From contig OY782765.1 of the NCBI GenBank assembly GCA_963678275.1, positions 5,394,001 to 5,458,000 of the forward strand: a DNA stretch of 64,000 nucleotides, given 5' to 3'. Under the pieces are notes generated by a model. It made no database searches and was not told where the DNA came from. It was given only the letters and a program-made list of their open reading frames with translations. Positions 53,896 through 62,652 of this stretch are shown here, piece after piece. This DNA is from G963677445 sp963678275. GTDB taxonomy: Bacteria; Bacteroidota; Ignavibacteria; Ignavibacteriales; Melioribacteraceae. A program made the position numbers and the translations under genes. Numbering within the stretch: the first letter of the stretch is position 1; the number at the start of each line of letters is the position of its first letter.

Positions 53896-54282
53896 GTGCA
53901 TAATATAAAAGAAAAGATCAACCACTGTATCTCTGTCATTTCGAAGGAAAAGGATTCCGGATGGAGTAAAAGTTATGACTGCGTTGATAATCTTATTGAG
54001 GAATATGGCGATGATTTATTCGCTGAAAGATTATTGAATGATATTCCCGGGAATATTTCCGCCGGAGTTGTGGCTGATATACTCAATATCGCAATCTGGA
54101 GTACAAGTGATAATGGCGCGGGGATAATTAAAACCGCCGCAAAATGGCTTGGAGAATGCGACAGTGAAAGAAAGGTGAAAATAGCATTGGCGCTGGATGT
54201 GGTTCTTGTACCTGAGTTTGCCAATAGAGAAAAATTATTCAGCAGAATCAGGAGTAGTTTTCCACACATTAGTATTCCATAA
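53896..54282 (+). CDS. Small soluble protein of unknown function
   Basis: 128 residues, GTG start, 17 bp after the YkgJ-type gene. All-helical, with a DNLIEEYGDDLFAERLLND and KIALALDVVLVPEFANREK pattern; no Cys clusters, signal peptide or TM. I do not recognise a family. It resembles small helical immunity or adaptor proteins only in size. 54283-54680 downstream has nothing recognisable except promoter-like AT-rich DNA with TATAAT at 54654-54659 before the RRM gene. Confidence 0.55.
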   Translation: MHNIKEKINHCISVISKEKDSGWSKSYDCVDNLIEEYGDDLFAERLLNDIPGNISAGVVADILNIAIWSTSDNGAGIIKTAAKWLGECDSERKVKIALALDVVLVPEFANREKLFSRIRSSFPHISIP

Positions 54283-54680
54283 ACAGTCATTTATCACTCC
54301 CTGCTGTGTTGGCGGATACATCCTTGCTTACCTTGAAATGAAACATTTGTTTTTTCGTTTGCTCAAAAAATGAAATATACTGAGATGAGAGTCTGGAAAA
54401 ATTACACCAGACTTTAACGCATTCATTTGGGAGAAGATGGAGTTCCGGATTTGTATTTTTAGAGAGGTATTTCCAATTTTTCACTGATGTGTCAGATTGC
54501 GCTTATGCAAGATATAATTAGGTTTCAATAAAAAAAATGATTATAATTACCCTTTCAATTAACCTACCATTTCGTTCTTGATTTAACTAAAATTTTAGTT
54601 TATCTATTATTCCTCCCCCCGTTAATTTCAACCGCGATATTTGGTATATTTTATTATAATATTTTGAGCAGGAGCTTAAA

Positions 54681-54992
54681 ATGAATATTTATGTAGGGAA
54701 TCTTCCCAAAACCACCAATGAGCAGGCAGTAAGAGAACTATTTGAAGCTCATGGTGAAGTGACAGAAGTGAAATTAATTAAAGACCACTATACAAATGAA
54801 CTGAAGGGATTTGGATTTGTTACGATGCCTTCAAACGCGGACGCCGCAAAGGCGATAAAGGAAGTTGATGATGTGGAAATTGACGGCCGGATTTTAATAG
54901 TTAATGAAGCGAAACCACAAAAGAACCGTTCAGGCGGAAATCGCAGAGGCGGCGGCGGTTACCGGGGTGGCGGACATTCCAGATCCTGGTAA
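54681..54992 (+). CDS. RRM (RNP) RNA-binding protein with Gly/Arg-rich tail
   Basis: 103 residues. One RRM about 1-78 with RNP2 IYVGNL (3-8) and RNP1 KGFGFVTM (42-49), then a Gly/Arg-rich tail (GGNRRGGGGYRGGGHSRSW). Such single-RRM proteins are cold- or stress-induced RNA chaperones in cyanobacteria and FCB bacteria. GAGCAGGAGC lies before the ATG. A GC-rich hairpin follows at 55015-55036. Confidence 0.95.
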   Translation: MNIYVGNLPKTTNEQAVRELFEAHGEVTEVKLIKDHYTNELKGFGFVTMPSNADAAKAIKEVDDVEIDGRILIVNEAKPQKNRSGGNRRGGGGYRGGGHSRSW

Positions 54993-55014
54993 TAATTACT
55001 CAATAAAAATTTAC

Positions 55015-55036
55015 GCCCCGGATAAACAACCGGGGC
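55015..55036 (+). terminator. Hairpin after the RRM gene
   Basis: GCCCCGG / CCGGGGC, 7-bp perfect stem with an 8-nt loop, 23 bp after the stop. No T-run follows, so it is a weak or Rho-assisted terminator candidate. Confidence 0.5.
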
Positions 55037-55322
55037 AGAATTCAATGAAAATTTTGTGCTAAAACCGGATACCGACGGCTTTCAGAAAACTTGTTCCCTT
55101 TATCTTTCAGCTCCTGCTTTCATAATATTAAACAAAAATTTTCTCAGGAGATTGCTTTTTTTTATACAATTGTGCATCTTTAATAAATAATCTCCCTGAA
55201 TATTCACATAAAAATTATTTGACAACTCGCGGAGATTAATCTGATCTGTCAGATCAACGGATAAAGTTAAATTAAGCAACTAATTTTCTAAAAAAATTTT
55301 TCCTCGGAGAGGAGTGATAATT

Positions 55323-55703
55323 ATGCCCGGCAGTGTTAAATATAACAGCGCGCTGAATTGTGTTGAATATAACTTTACAGGAATTACCACAGGCGACGAA
55401 ATTCACAAAGCTACCTCGGAGGGAATAAAACTGGGAAAAGAATATTCTACAAATGGTTACCTGGTCGATATCAGGGAAATGGTCTTTGAAGGTCCGCTGA
55501 CATCGCTGCTGGATCTCCCTGAAAAACAATATGTTGAAGAAAAGCTGGACCGTTTCAGCCGGATAGCTCTTGTAATGTCGGATAGTGAGGAAAAAAGAAA
55601 GAATGCCCGTTTTTATGAAAATGCTTCAATTAACAGGGGATGGCAGGTGAAATGTTTTAATACATATTCCGACGCGGTAACCTGGCTTACTTCAAAAAGA
55701 TGA
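55323..55703 (+). CDS. SpoIIAA/STAS-like small protein
   Basis: 126 residues from the ATG at 55323, with GGAGAGGAG upstream. Pattern: LNCVEYNFTGITTGDEIHKA, GYLVDIREM (STAS-type strand), LPEKQYVEEKLDRFSRIALV, and WQVKCFNTYSDAVTWLTSKR at the end. This fits SpoIIAA-like small proteins with a STAS-like fold. No conserved phosphorylatable Ser in an obvious DSSG context. Function unknown; a second similar protein is at 18490. Confidence 0.62.
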   Translation: MPGSVKYNSALNCVEYNFTGITTGDEIHKATSEGIKLGKEYSTNGYLVDIREMVFEGPLTSLLDLPEKQYVEEKLDRFSRIALVMSDSEEKRKNARFYENASINRGWQVKCFNTYSDAVTWLTSKR

Positions 55704-55778
55704 TAGCATAACCTTTCAGTAAAGGATGATATTTTTTAACGGGAGGCCTGAAAAGACCCCCCTTAAAGTTTGATTTTT

Positions 55779-56753
55779 TTAATTATCGTTTTTCTGCATT
55801 ACAAAATGTTTTTCGTACCATTTTTCAGGTTTCTGAGGCATTACCGCGTTATTAGTGTAATTCATAACAAAGTTTACAACCCCGAGGGCCGCGGCGAGGA
55901 AACCAAGAATCATTGCTGCTACTACGAGCAAAACTATCATCAGCGCGCCTCCCGAAAGTTCGGAGTCATAATCTCTTTCAACAGTGCCATCCGAGTATTT
56001 TTTGTAATGTTTGGCGCCCATACCAATAAATAGTCCCCCCATAAGTCCCCCGATAATACCTTTACGGCTATATCGGTTTATTCTTTTTTCAAAAAGGTAT
56101 ACCGGCACCCGGCTCGACATGATATAAAAAGCTATACCAATAGCGTGAATTATCAGGAAAGTAGTAAAACCAACCATATAAAGCATAAAAAGTCCCAGAA
56201 AAATTGAGCAGCCGATGATCCATTTTGAGCCGGTGAAAATTCTTTCTGTCCTGTTGAGATAAACCGGGGCAATTTCATTTACACGGTCGATAATATCCTG
56301 TTCAGTTGGCGCGAGATTTTTATAAATATACTCTAATCCGTTCCTGATGAACCTTGCCTGTTTTCCTTTTGTAATAGTGATCAGCTCTTCACCATCCTCA
56401 ACGTAGGTGGTAAGTTTTTTATCGATCTCAAGTAATATTTCTCTGGCTCTTCTGTTTCTTTCCTCTTCACTAAGATTGGGATCGGGAGGTCCCATTTCCT
56501 CAAATCCCTTTTCTTCGCTCCAGGGGAGTTGTTCTTTTATATTTGTATAAACGATCCAGGGGAAAAGTACAAATACACCTCCGAGATAACCAATGATAAC
56601 AGCATACTCAAAGATGTCCCCAATGCCAAATCCTCCGGTATCTTTCGTTTTTTTTGCCGCTTCCTGCGCATAAACGGCTATTTCGGGGAATATTGCCAGA
56701 GCCGCGGTAATAAGTATAAAAAAGATAATTGTTAACCTGTTCTGATTCTTCAT
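55779..56753 (-). CDS. Multi-TM membrane protein of unknown function
   Basis: 324 residues. Signal-like TM about 8-27, TM about 50-68 (AVIIGYLGGVFVLFPWIVY), a soluble region about 75-170 with EEERNRRAREILLEIDKKLT and GLEYIYKNLAPTEQDII, then four TM segments about 175-210, 225-245 and 265-300. No catalytic motif. The MDERISLN-like basic loops and FEKRINRYSRKG suggest a channel- or scaffold-like protein; I do not recognise it. Single gene, ending convergent with the SpoIIAA-like gene. Confidence 0.55.
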   Translation of the reverse strand: MKNQNRLTIIFFILITAALAIFPEIAVYAQEAAKKTKDTGGFGIGDIFEYAVIIGYLGGVFVLFPWIVYTNIKEQLPWSEEKGFEEMGPPDPNLSEEERNRRAREILLEIDKKLTTYVEDGEELITITKGKQARFIRNGLEYIYKNLAPTEQDIIDRVNEIAPVYLNRTERIFTGSKWIIGCSIFLGLFMLYMVGFTTFLIIHAIGIAFYIMSSRVPVYLFEKRINRYSRKGIIGGLMGGLFIGMGAKHYKKYSDGTVERDYDSELSGGALMIVLLVVAAMILGFLAAALGVVNFVMNYTNNAVMPQKPEKWYEKHFVMQKNDN

Positions 56754-57198
56754 ATTTCATCTCCTTTTGATGAGTCTTTCTTATTATTCATATTGAATAA
56801 CTGAGTAGTAATATCAGAATTTGTGAATAATTTATTATAAGCGAATCATATCAAGTCATAGAAAAAATACAATAAGGACGCAGGCGTCCTATTATATGTC
56901 CCCAAAATTAAATCACCGTATCTGGCGCAAACACAAAGATGATAAATTGATTCAACATTCATTATCTGCAAGAACAAAAAACACAGTCCATTTTTAGCAT
57001 GATTGTTTAATCACCCTTTATTCAGGGCAAAGTGAATATACTGTATTTACCCGCAAAATTCAAATTAAATGATTGTCAAATCGGCCTGAAACGCAAAGTC
57101 TGTTTTTTCAGATGTAACTTTTATAATTTATCGCAGGCAGGGATAAAAACAATTCTTCGAATATAATAATGTAATCCCGGAAGGAAATATAACAGGAT
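56754..57198. other. Intergenic region without gene
   Basis: AT-rich DNA between divergent genes. It should hold both promoters, but I find no palindrome or repeat copy that stands out. Confidence 0.5.
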
Positions 57199-57891
57199 AT
57201 GGGAATATGTCCGGCGTACAATCAATCTGAATTTATCGAACTATCTTTAACAAAAAACCTGTTTTTAAAATTAACTCTCAACCGGATATCGAATATGGTG
57301 AAAATGGAAACGGAAAAATATATTCAACAGATGAGGCAGATAGTTTCCCAAATTGAAACTTTGCCTGAAGAATGCTGGGAGGAACTGGGCAGGCTGACAA
57401 AAATTAAAGTATTTAGTAAAAACAGCTATTTTGCTGAGGCGGGGCAGTTCCCGACAGAATTGGGTTTTATTTGCGAAGGAACATTTCGCGCATTTTACCG
57501 TACAGAGGAGGGGAGCGAATACAACAAAACATTTTTCGGAAAAAATGATTTTATAATTGCTCTGACTTCCATAGTAACTTCGAGAGTAAATCTCATTTAT
57601 CTTCAGGCTATGGAAGATTCCATTGTGCTTTCATTTGATTATAACTTATTCAGCGGACTTTTTGACAAATATCATTCAGTTGAAAGACTTGTGAGAAAAT
57701 CAATAGAGATTGAATGGGCAAAAAAAGAGACAAGGGAAATAAGACTTGTTCTAAATAATGCTTCAGAACGTTACAAATTTTTTCTGGAAGAACATCCCGG
57801 TCTGGAGGATAAAATACCTCAGTATCATATTGCCTCCTACCTGGGTATTACTCCAATACAGTTGAGCAGGATCAGGGCAAAAAAAGGATAG
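57199..57891 (+). CDS. Crp/Fnr family regulator (Bacteroidota type)
   Basis: 230 residues from the ATG at 57199; an ATG at 57295 (MVKMETEK) would give a 198-residue form closer to the family length. Effector domain about 55-150 (FSKNSYFAEAGQFPTELGFICEGTFRAFY, FIIALTSIVTS) and a short HTH about 200-228 (PQYHIASYLGITPIQLSRIRA). The IASYLGI-x-LSRIR pattern is typical of Bacteroidota Crp-like regulators. It may control the OMP-SDR-DUF4386 genes downstream (98-bp gap). Confidence 0.88.
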   Translation: MGICPAYNQSEFIELSLTKNLFLKLTLNRISNMVKMETEKYIQQMRQIVSQIETLPEECWEELGRLTKIKVFSKNSYFAEAGQFPTELGFICEGTFRAFYRTEEGSEYNKTFFGKNDFIIALTSIVTSRVNLIYLQAMEDSIVLSFDYNLFSGLFDKYHSVERLVRKSIEIEWAKKETREIRLVLNNASERYKFFLEEHPGLEDKIPQYHIASYLGITPIQLSRIRAKKG

Positions 57892-57988
57892 GAACTCTTC
57901 CATTTATTAACCTATGTTAATGCGAGAGGGGGCGCCGCTGACTTAGCTTTGTACCGAAACTAATTTATCAAATAATTGTGAGGTACAA

Positions 57989-58717
57989 ATGTCTTACCGA
58001 ATCAAACTATGTCTGATACTAATTTTACTTTTCTCTTCAGCGGTAATTAATTCTGCTGAAGGACTGAACAGATTAAGAAACAGTTGGGAAGTAGGATTTA
58101 CATTTGGCGAAATTCCAATGCTTTCCGGCAGCTTTAAGCCGGGAATTACCCTCGGATATCATTTAAATGAATATATATCTTTATCCGCCTCGTTTCAGCT
58201 CAGGGATCACCTTGAAAGAAATGAAGAATCATTTAACGCGCAAAATATGGGTTTTGATGGACTTCTCAGCTCAAAAGAAACAACCGGCGAAAGAGTGATT
58301 TTTGCTGTAAATCTGAGGCCCTCCGTATATAGTCCCTTTCTGGTTGCCGGAATAGTGTATAACAATATCGATCAGGAAACGATAAAGTTTGACTCGAGGA
58401 AACGGAAAATTGGAGACAATGAATATTTAACCGGGCTTTCAATTATTCAAAGCCGGAAAAGTGGAATTGTACCTGCGGTAGGGATTGGATACAGGTATGA
58501 TTTTGATAATGGAATCAGCCTGAACACAAGTTTCGCGATGGGATTTTTTAATGAGATCAGCGCTCCTGAAAACAGATTTGAATCGGATATTGAAATTTTG
58601 CCCAAAGATAAACTTAAGATGGAGAAAAAATTAATAGAAGGTTATAAAGATAACTTTCACAACAGGTATCACATATTTAATCTCGGTATTTCCTACAGAT
58701 TTAGCCAGGGGGGCTGA
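57989..58717 (+). CDS. Outer-membrane beta-barrel protein
   Basis: 242 residues. Signal peptide about 1-23 (LCLILILLFSSAVINSAEG). The rest alternates polar and hydrophobic strands of OMP_b-brl type: FTFGEIPMLSGSFKPGITLGYHL, YISLSASFQLRD, VIFAVNLRPSVY, IVPAVGIGYRYDFDNGISLNTSF and a C-terminal strand IFNLGISYRFSQGG. Probably an 8-stranded barrel. GGTACAAATG has only a weak RBS. The SDR gene starts 1 bp after the stop. Confidence 0.78.
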   Translation: MSYRIKLCLILILLFSSAVINSAEGLNRLRNSWEVGFTFGEIPMLSGSFKPGITLGYHLNEYISLSASFQLRDHLERNEESFNAQNMGFDGLLSSKETTGERVIFAVNLRPSVYSPFLVAGIVYNNIDQETIKFDSRKRKIGDNEYLTGLSIIQSRKSGIVPAVGIGYRYDFDNGISLNTSFAMGFFNEISAPENRFESDIEILPKDKLKMEKKLIEGYKDNFHNRYHIFNLGISYRFSQGG

Positions 58718-58718
58718 A

Positions 58719-59456
58719 ATGAAAAAAACGGGAAATACAATTTTAATTACCGGGGGATCAAGCGGAATTGGTCTGGCGCTGACAAGGAAGTTCCTTGAGA
58801 ATAATAATACTGTTATTATAGCCGGGCGGAGCAGGGAAAAACTTGAGAAGGTCAGAAGACATATTGGCGATATTCCCCTTTTTCAGGCTGATCTCTCTAC
58901 TCCTGAAGGGCCCGAATCACTTGTGATAAATGTAAATAAACAATTCCCCGATCTCAATGTGCTGATAAACAGCGCGGGACAGCAGCATAACTATTATCTG
59001 ACTGAAGAGACAATTCCCTGGAAGAAAATCGATTCAGAGATAAATGTTAACTTTACCTCAGTGGTTAAACTTTCGGTGATGCTGCTGCCGCAGCTCGCTT
59101 CAAAACCAGATTCCGCTATTGTAAATATTTCTTCTGCTCTTGGCCTGGCGCCCAAAGAAAATGCTCCTGTTTATTGCCCGACAAAAGCTGCTGTTCACAA
59201 CTTTACACGGATTTTAAGATACCAGCTTGAGAAAACCGGAGTTAAGGTATTTGATATTATGCCTCCTGTGGTTGATACTCCTATGACTGCGGGAAGAGAG
59301 AGCATCAAGATTTCGGCAGATGAAGTTGCTGAAAGTTTTATGGAAGCCTGGGTAAAAAACAGGTATGAAGCTGTTATAGGGAAAGCTTCTTTAGTGAAAA
59401 TATTATTGAGGCTCTTTCCGGAGTTTACGTTAAAAAAATTAAGATATAAATTCTGA
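58719..59456 (+). CDS. Short-chain dehydrogenase (DltE-like)
   Basis: 245 residues. ILITGGSSGIGLAL (TGxxxGIG at 10-17), NSAG, S in NISS, and YCPTK active site. It ends with a hydrophobic/basic C-terminal extension. DltE/YqjQ-like SDRs have unknown substrates. It follows the OMP by 1 bp and its stop overlaps the GTG/ATG region of the DUF4386 gene, indicating an operon. Confidence 0.88.
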   Translation: MKKTGNTILITGGSSGIGLALTRKFLENNNTVIIAGRSREKLEKVRRHIGDIPLFQADLSTPEGPESLVINVNKQFPDLNVLINSAGQQHNYYLTEETIPWKKIDSEINVNFTSVVKLSVMLLPQLASKPDSAIVNISSALGLAPKENAPVYCPTKAAVHNFTRILRYQLEKTGVKVFDIMPPVVDTPMTAGRESIKISADEVAESFMEAWVKNRYEAVIGKASLVKILLRLFPEFTLKKLRYKF

Positions 59457-59467
59457 TGGAGAAAAAA

Positions 59468-60262
59468 ATGAAAACAACCGGCAACAATCAAAATTACAAT
59501 ATAAGAATGATTAAATCATCAGCGGCCCTTCTGTTTGCCTATATTTTACTGATGCTATCAGCTTCATTTATACTGATCTTCTCGTTCGACTTCCCTGATA
59601 TTTTGAGAGAGCCCGTATCTGTGATGCTCGCGAAGTTTTACCGGAACAGAGAACTGACCATACCCGCTTATTATTTATTTGTGCTTTCAGGAATAGTATT
59701 TATTTTTATGACAGCGGCCTTATATAAATCACTTTCCCTGAAAGACTCCCTGTATCCTTTCTTATCATTAATTTCTGGCGTTTTATTCGGACTTTTATCT
59801 AATCTCGGTTTTATCAGATGGCCATTTCTTATGTCCTATCTCGGGTGAGTAATAAATGATCCGGCATTATCTCAGGCGGAGGTTCATACCGCAGGAATGA
59901 TTTTTAATTCGTTTCACGCATATTCAGGAATCGGAGTAGGTGAAAATTTCGCTTTCTGGTTCGAGGGATTTTTTGTTATCTTTTTATCCCTGGCATTATT
60001 AGAAAAAAGGGAACTGTTTTCCCCGGCGCTTGGCAGAATTGGTTTTATTATCGGCGGAGGCATGCTTATCTACACACTTGAACAATTCGGAGGCGCTTTT
60101 GAATGGCTTGGCGCTGCCAATATTATAATACATGCGGGATTTCTGGTCTGGCTGGCCGCTATAGCTCTTTCCCTGCTTCAGGGGAATGGTAAACTTGGCC
60201 GAATAAAAACCACAACGCTTCTGACGGGGTATGTCATTCTTTTATTAACAGCATATCTTTAA
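59468..60262 (+). pseudogene. DUF4386-like membrane protein split by one in-frame TGA
   Basis: Two open segments, 59468-59848 and 59849-60262, lie in the same frame and are separated only by TGA at 59846-59848. Read across, the text is SYLG-stop-VINDPALSQAEVHTA, then FNSFHAYSGIGVGE, exactly the order of DUF4386 proteins (several TM segments, a central acidic loop, then FHAYxGVGIGE). Full length would be about 264 residues with six TM segments. A single nonsense change, sequencing error or recoding could explain it. The ATG at 59468 follows GGAGAAAAAA; an ATG at 59456 overlaps the SDR stop. Last gene of the Crp-OMP-SDR run. Confidence 0.8.
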
Positions 60263-60297
60263 ACAAAATTGGAAATTTGAGATACCGGAAAAAACAA

Positions 60298-60325
60298 GGA
60301 GGACAAGCTTTTTAGCTTGTCCTCC
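60298..60325. terminator. Bidirectional terminator
   Basis: Perfect 12-bp stem GGAGGACAAGCT / AGCTTGTCCTCC with a TTTT loop. AAAAAA on the left and ATTTTT on the right flank it, so it can end both the DUF4386 gene and the convergent lipase gene. Confidence 0.88.
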
Positions 60326-60335
60326 CGCTAATTTT

Positions 60336-61559
60336 TCAGGTATAAAGCGGTTTGAAGGATTTATAATTGAAATAAGCGATTTTTTCTTTGTATTGCGACC
60401 AAAGCAGATCCTGGTAACATGGTGGAAAGTGCTGCCACAAAAGCTGCGCTACAGAGCCATACCAGTCAATGCCCAAACCCATTCCGTCGAGAAATTCCTG
60501 CATAGTCTGCTCTGTGGGAAGATATCCCTTCAGTTGGCAGAGAGTTTCTTTTTCAGGGCGTGAAAACTTATGAGGTATAAATCCTTTTAAATATTTTATC
60601 GCCTCAAAGAGAGGGGATGGCAGCGGAGGTCCGGTTTTGTCTGAATCCAGGAATGTATAATTCCCCCATAAATTTTCCCGCGCCCATTCCAGTCCCAGTA
60701 TATCAAGGTCACCCTTTTCTTTCATCATTATGTAAGCATAAGGGACCATATCGAAAGTATTATACCAGAATTTGCCGTTGGAAAATATTTTCATCGAAGC
60801 AAAATCGGAATCGCCCGGGGTGGGGGGCGCGAAAGGCTGGAATATAACACTTGTTCTGTCGCCAAACTGCCAGTCGAGATAAGCGGCGACAACCTGGGTC
60901 TGGTTGCCCCCGAGACTGTGCCCGGTGACAATAACCGGCGCGTTATCATTATAAAGCAGTTCATTCAGCGCTTTGGCGAGTTTAAGTTTTTTATCTCCTC
61001 CGGTTAATTTTGCTTCCAGATTGGCAAGGTTAAGAAATCCCCTGATGCTGCCGGTTGAAATTTTACCTTTTTGATTTTCTTTACCCGCTTTTGTTACATC
61101 TTCGGGAGGGAGGAAATTATCGATGATAAGTTCGCCATCGAGAAGAGCCTTCCAGCCATGCAGCTTAAAATCCTCGATATCCTGTTTTATCTGGGCGATA
61201 AGACCATCAATGCCGGAACCAGTATTTGTGCCCCTTATAACTACGGAATAAAAAAGAGGAATATTATCACTGTTCCTGTAGGAAGCGATAAATAAACAAT
61301 TGCTGTTATCGGGATCAATTGCCGGACCCCAGTCTAATGACCATGAGCCGGGAATTGTATCAGGGTTTTCTTTTCCTTCCTGGCCGCCTGCCGGCAACAG
61401 AGGTGTATAATCAGGATTTGTGATTACGAACCTGATATCTTCGGCGATATGTTCTTTATCATTTTCACTTTCGTAGGCCGCGTTCGCGAGTCCCAGCCAG
61501 ACCATACCGTAGTATTCCGACTGCAGGTCATTTACGATTTGCAATTCAGATTTATTCAT
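60336..61559 (-). CDS. Class 3 lipase family protein
   Basis: 407 residues. Lipase_3 fold: YSVVIRGTNTGSG (oxyanion RGT at 109-111), the nucleophile elbow VTGHSLGGNQ with S215, then FQPFAPPTPGDSDFA and a likely catalytic Asp in FDMVPYAY; the catalytic His is probably one of those near FIPHKF. No signal peptide at the N-terminus (MNKSELQIVNDLQSEYYG), so it is cytoplasmic or exported by another route. Substrate unknown. Single gene; 61560-61889 upstream has nothing recognisable. Confidence 0.85.
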   Translation of the reverse strand: MNKSELQIVNDLQSEYYGMVWLGLANAAYESENDKEHIAEDIRFVITNPDYTPLLPAGGQEGKENPDTIPGSWSLDWGPAIDPDNSNCLFIASYRNSDNIPLFYSVVIRGTNTGSGIDGLIAQIKQDIEDFKLHGWKALLDGELIIDNFLPPEDVTKAGKENQKGKISTGSIRGFLNLANLEAKLTGGDKKLKLAKALNELLYNDNAPVIVTGHSLGGNQTQVVAAYLDWQFGDRTSVIFQPFAPPTPGDSDFASMKIFSNGKFWYNTFDMVPYAYIMMKEKGDLDILGLEWARENLWGNYTFLDSDKTGPPLPSPLFEAIKYLKGFIPHKFSRPEKETLCQLKGYLPTEQTMQEFLDGMGLGIDWYGSVAQLLWQHFPPCYQDLLWSQYKEKIAYFNYKSFKPLYT

Positions 61560-61889
61560 TGTGTTAAACCTCGGTTTTGTTGTTTTTTGATTTCCCGATA
61601 TATGGAGGCTATGTCTTATTATCGGGTGTTTTATTATTCTTTATTCCCCTGCCGATTAGTTATCCGGCCTGAAAATTCCCTGCTGAAATGATTCATTCGA
61701 AATTTGTCGACAATCCCAAAATTCCCTGATGCTAAAAGACAATATATCCAATTATAAATAATTATGCAATAGCTCTTTATATTATTTCCCTGTTAATTTG
61801 ATTTAGGAATATTCGGGGGGAGATGATTAACGGGAAAACATGCCAGTGGATGCCGAATGATCAACCATATTGAAAGCGTTTGTTTGTCG

Positions 61890-62283
61890 CGCGAAGACAC
61901 TAAGACGCAAAGAAAAAAGGATACCTTATTTTGAATTTTTTAACCTTCCGGAAAACAAGATTATAATCGCGTGAAAACATCTGTCATTTCGGGGGGTGAA
62001 ATAACCGGACTCCTCTTAAGATTAGTTCCGACTCACGGTAGATCAAACCCCTCCCGTCCTCCCCTTAACATCTTAAGGGGAGGGGATTTCGATCTTTCAC
62101 TATTGAAGAGTTTTTGGGAGGTTATTATTTCTAATATTGTTGTTGCTAAATTTGAGATTTTATGTTATACCAAAATGGGGACTCCATAGCCGCCGGGATG
62201 AAATCTTAAAGAATTCAGCCTTATAAATCCCGGCAAAATCGAAATCGGTTCTTATCTCACGCGAAGATGCTGAGACGCAAAGA
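61890..62283 (-). repeat. Solo copy of the 366-bp unit
   Basis: Reverse-orientation copy of the 51.4-52.9 kb unit: AACCTTCCGGAAAACAAG, the CCTCCCCTTAA hairpin, TCTTTCACTATTGAAGAG and GGGGACTCCATAGCCGCCGG. It runs into a partial family A element at 62280-62343. Confidence 0.88.
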
Positions 62284-62343
62284 AAAAAGAAACCTTATTC
62301 TTTGTTTTTTAACCTTAGTAGCATAGGATTTCCCTCCCCCAAA
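62280..62343 (+). repeat. Partial family A element
   Basis: AAACCTTATTCTTTG, AACCTTAGTAGCATAGGATT and CCCTCCCCC match the first third of family A, showing that the 366-bp unit and A share this junction, as at 51.4 kb. Confidence 0.75.
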
Positions 62344-62357
62344 TGGCATAATTTTAT

Positions 62358-62447
62358 CGTACTCATGGAACAGGTACTCATAATCGTTCTCGAATAACCT
62401 GGGTGTTTTGGTAAAGTCGAGTACGAAGTACGATTACGAGAACGATT
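62358..62447. repeat. Nested inverted repeat upstream of the sorting-domain gene
   Basis: AATCGTTCTCG (62382-62392) pairs exactly with CGAGAACGATT (62437-62447), and CGTACTC (62358-62364) with GAGTACG (62419-62425). It lies about 205 bp before the next start; role unknown. Confidence 0.6.
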
Positions 62448-62652
62448 CTTTCTTCGGATTCAATCTTTTTCTGAATTTCATTTTGGTCCCGGATCTGCCG
62501 GTCTATATATATAAAGCAAATTCGGGTTAAATCAGTATAAAAAGAATTTTATCCTGTTTGGTATTTTTAACAGCAATCTAACATGCTTATTATTATTTTA
62601 TTAATGAATTATTGTTCTTTATACTAAAGGAAATGAAATTCAGGAGTGTCAG

